Shown: piece by piece, positions 63,973 through 64,000 of the stretch
Position numbering within the stretch: the stretch's first letter is position 1
How the letters are laid out: each line of letters opens with the position of its first letter
Notes under the pieces: generated by a model
Told to the model about the DNA's origin: nothing
Databases searched by the model: none
Seen by the model: only the letters and a program-made list of their open reading frames with translations
Made by a program: the position numbers and the translations under genes
Source of the DNA: an uncultured Sphingopyxis sp.
GTDB lineage: Bacteria > Pseudomonadota > Alphaproteobacteria > Sphingomonadales > Sphingomonadaceae
Direction of reading: 5' to 3'
Length of the DNA stretch: 64,000 nt
NCBI GenBank assembly: GCA_936933955.1
Contig: CAKZIN010000094.1
Location: 27,124-91,123, forward strand

Positions 63973-64000
63973 AGATCGGAAGAGCGTCGTGTAGGGAAAG
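63973..64000. other. Illumina adapter sequence (artefact)
   Basis: The last 28 bases, beginning AGATCGGAAGAGCGTCGTGT, are identical to the start of the Illumina TruSeq read-2-side adapter. They are not genomic. This marks the end of a contig and an untrimmed read. Confidence 0.97.

Noticed and set aside
1..64000. Search for phage, transposase, toxin-antitoxin, restriction, defence or CRISPR features
   Set aside because: None of the readable proteins carries such domains, and no direct-repeat array is present. The segment is an ordinary chromosomal region.

Overview
The window is a gene-dense, high-GC chromosomal segment that looks like a Sphingomonas-type alphaproteobacterium (Sphingomonadaceae). 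The reasons are the carotenoid genes crtY-crtI-crtB, the families DUF1465 and DUF6356, an alphaproteobacterial DksA with a degraded zinc finger, a short-form ArgC, a RamB/ScfR-type regulator beside a 531-residue isocitrate lyase, and a GGAAC-N16-CGTT promoter typical of the alphaproteobacterial stress sigma factor EcfG. I see no rRNA, tRNA, prophage, insertion sequence, plasmid gene or CRISPR array. Both ends cut genes. The last 28 bases match the Illumina adapter and are not genomic, so the right edge is a contig end.

Layout: 1-5062 (+) carries panB (partial), a YfgM-like gene, bamB, der and an HPt protein. 5066-11875 (-) is a run of seven genes from argG to a DUF418 protein. 12006-14093 (+) is an S46 peptidase. 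14103-15644 (-) is an SMP-30/gluconolactonase gene with a TetR regulator, divergent from an outer-membrane/HlyD/DHA2 efflux operon (15758-19935). 19949-23058 is a RamB/ScfR regulator divergent from aceA. 23233-26231 (-) holds a DUF885 lipoprotein and a stress-type SDR. 26329-29434 (+) is M17 peptidase, MarR, a stand-alone SH3-like protein and argC. 29526-31868 (+) holds RcnB-like and amidohydrolase genes. 32011-35179 (-) holds a Baeyer-Villiger-type monooxygenase and rimO. 35295-36874 (+) holds DUF6356 and a FAD/NAD(P)-binding protein. 36871-41370 (-) holds a K+ channel, surE, serS and a low-complexity surface protein. 41664-43271 holds dksA-like, two ydcH-like genes and DUF1465.

43419-54213 (+) is one long coupled run: tamA, tamB, crtY, crtI, a LOG-family gene and crtB, with start and stop codons overlapping at every junction. 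It is followed by a ferroxidase-like stress gene behind an EcfG promoter, then lepA. 56874-59038 (-) is the methionine pair metX and a cystathionine gamma-synthase-like gene, preceded by a structured leader that resembles the SAM-I/SAM-IV riboswitch superfamily. 59370-62749 (+) is a fatty-acid degradation set (acyl-CoA dehydrogenase, thiolase, 3-hydroxyacyl-CoA dehydrogenase-like SDR). A truncated Bcr/CflA-type transporter closes the window.

The most interesting signals are: (1) the metX leader, with a 7-bp P1, SAM-I-like core motifs and a plausible alternative pairing that would sequester the start codon; (2) a roughly 100-bp palindromic element present three times, one copy lying in frame inside crtY and adding about 33 residues to lycopene cyclase; (3) a TetR operator that overlaps the regulator's own -10 box and implies a leaderless mRNA; (4) two genes whose conserved N-termini can only be reached from a CTG start in a CTGA overlap.
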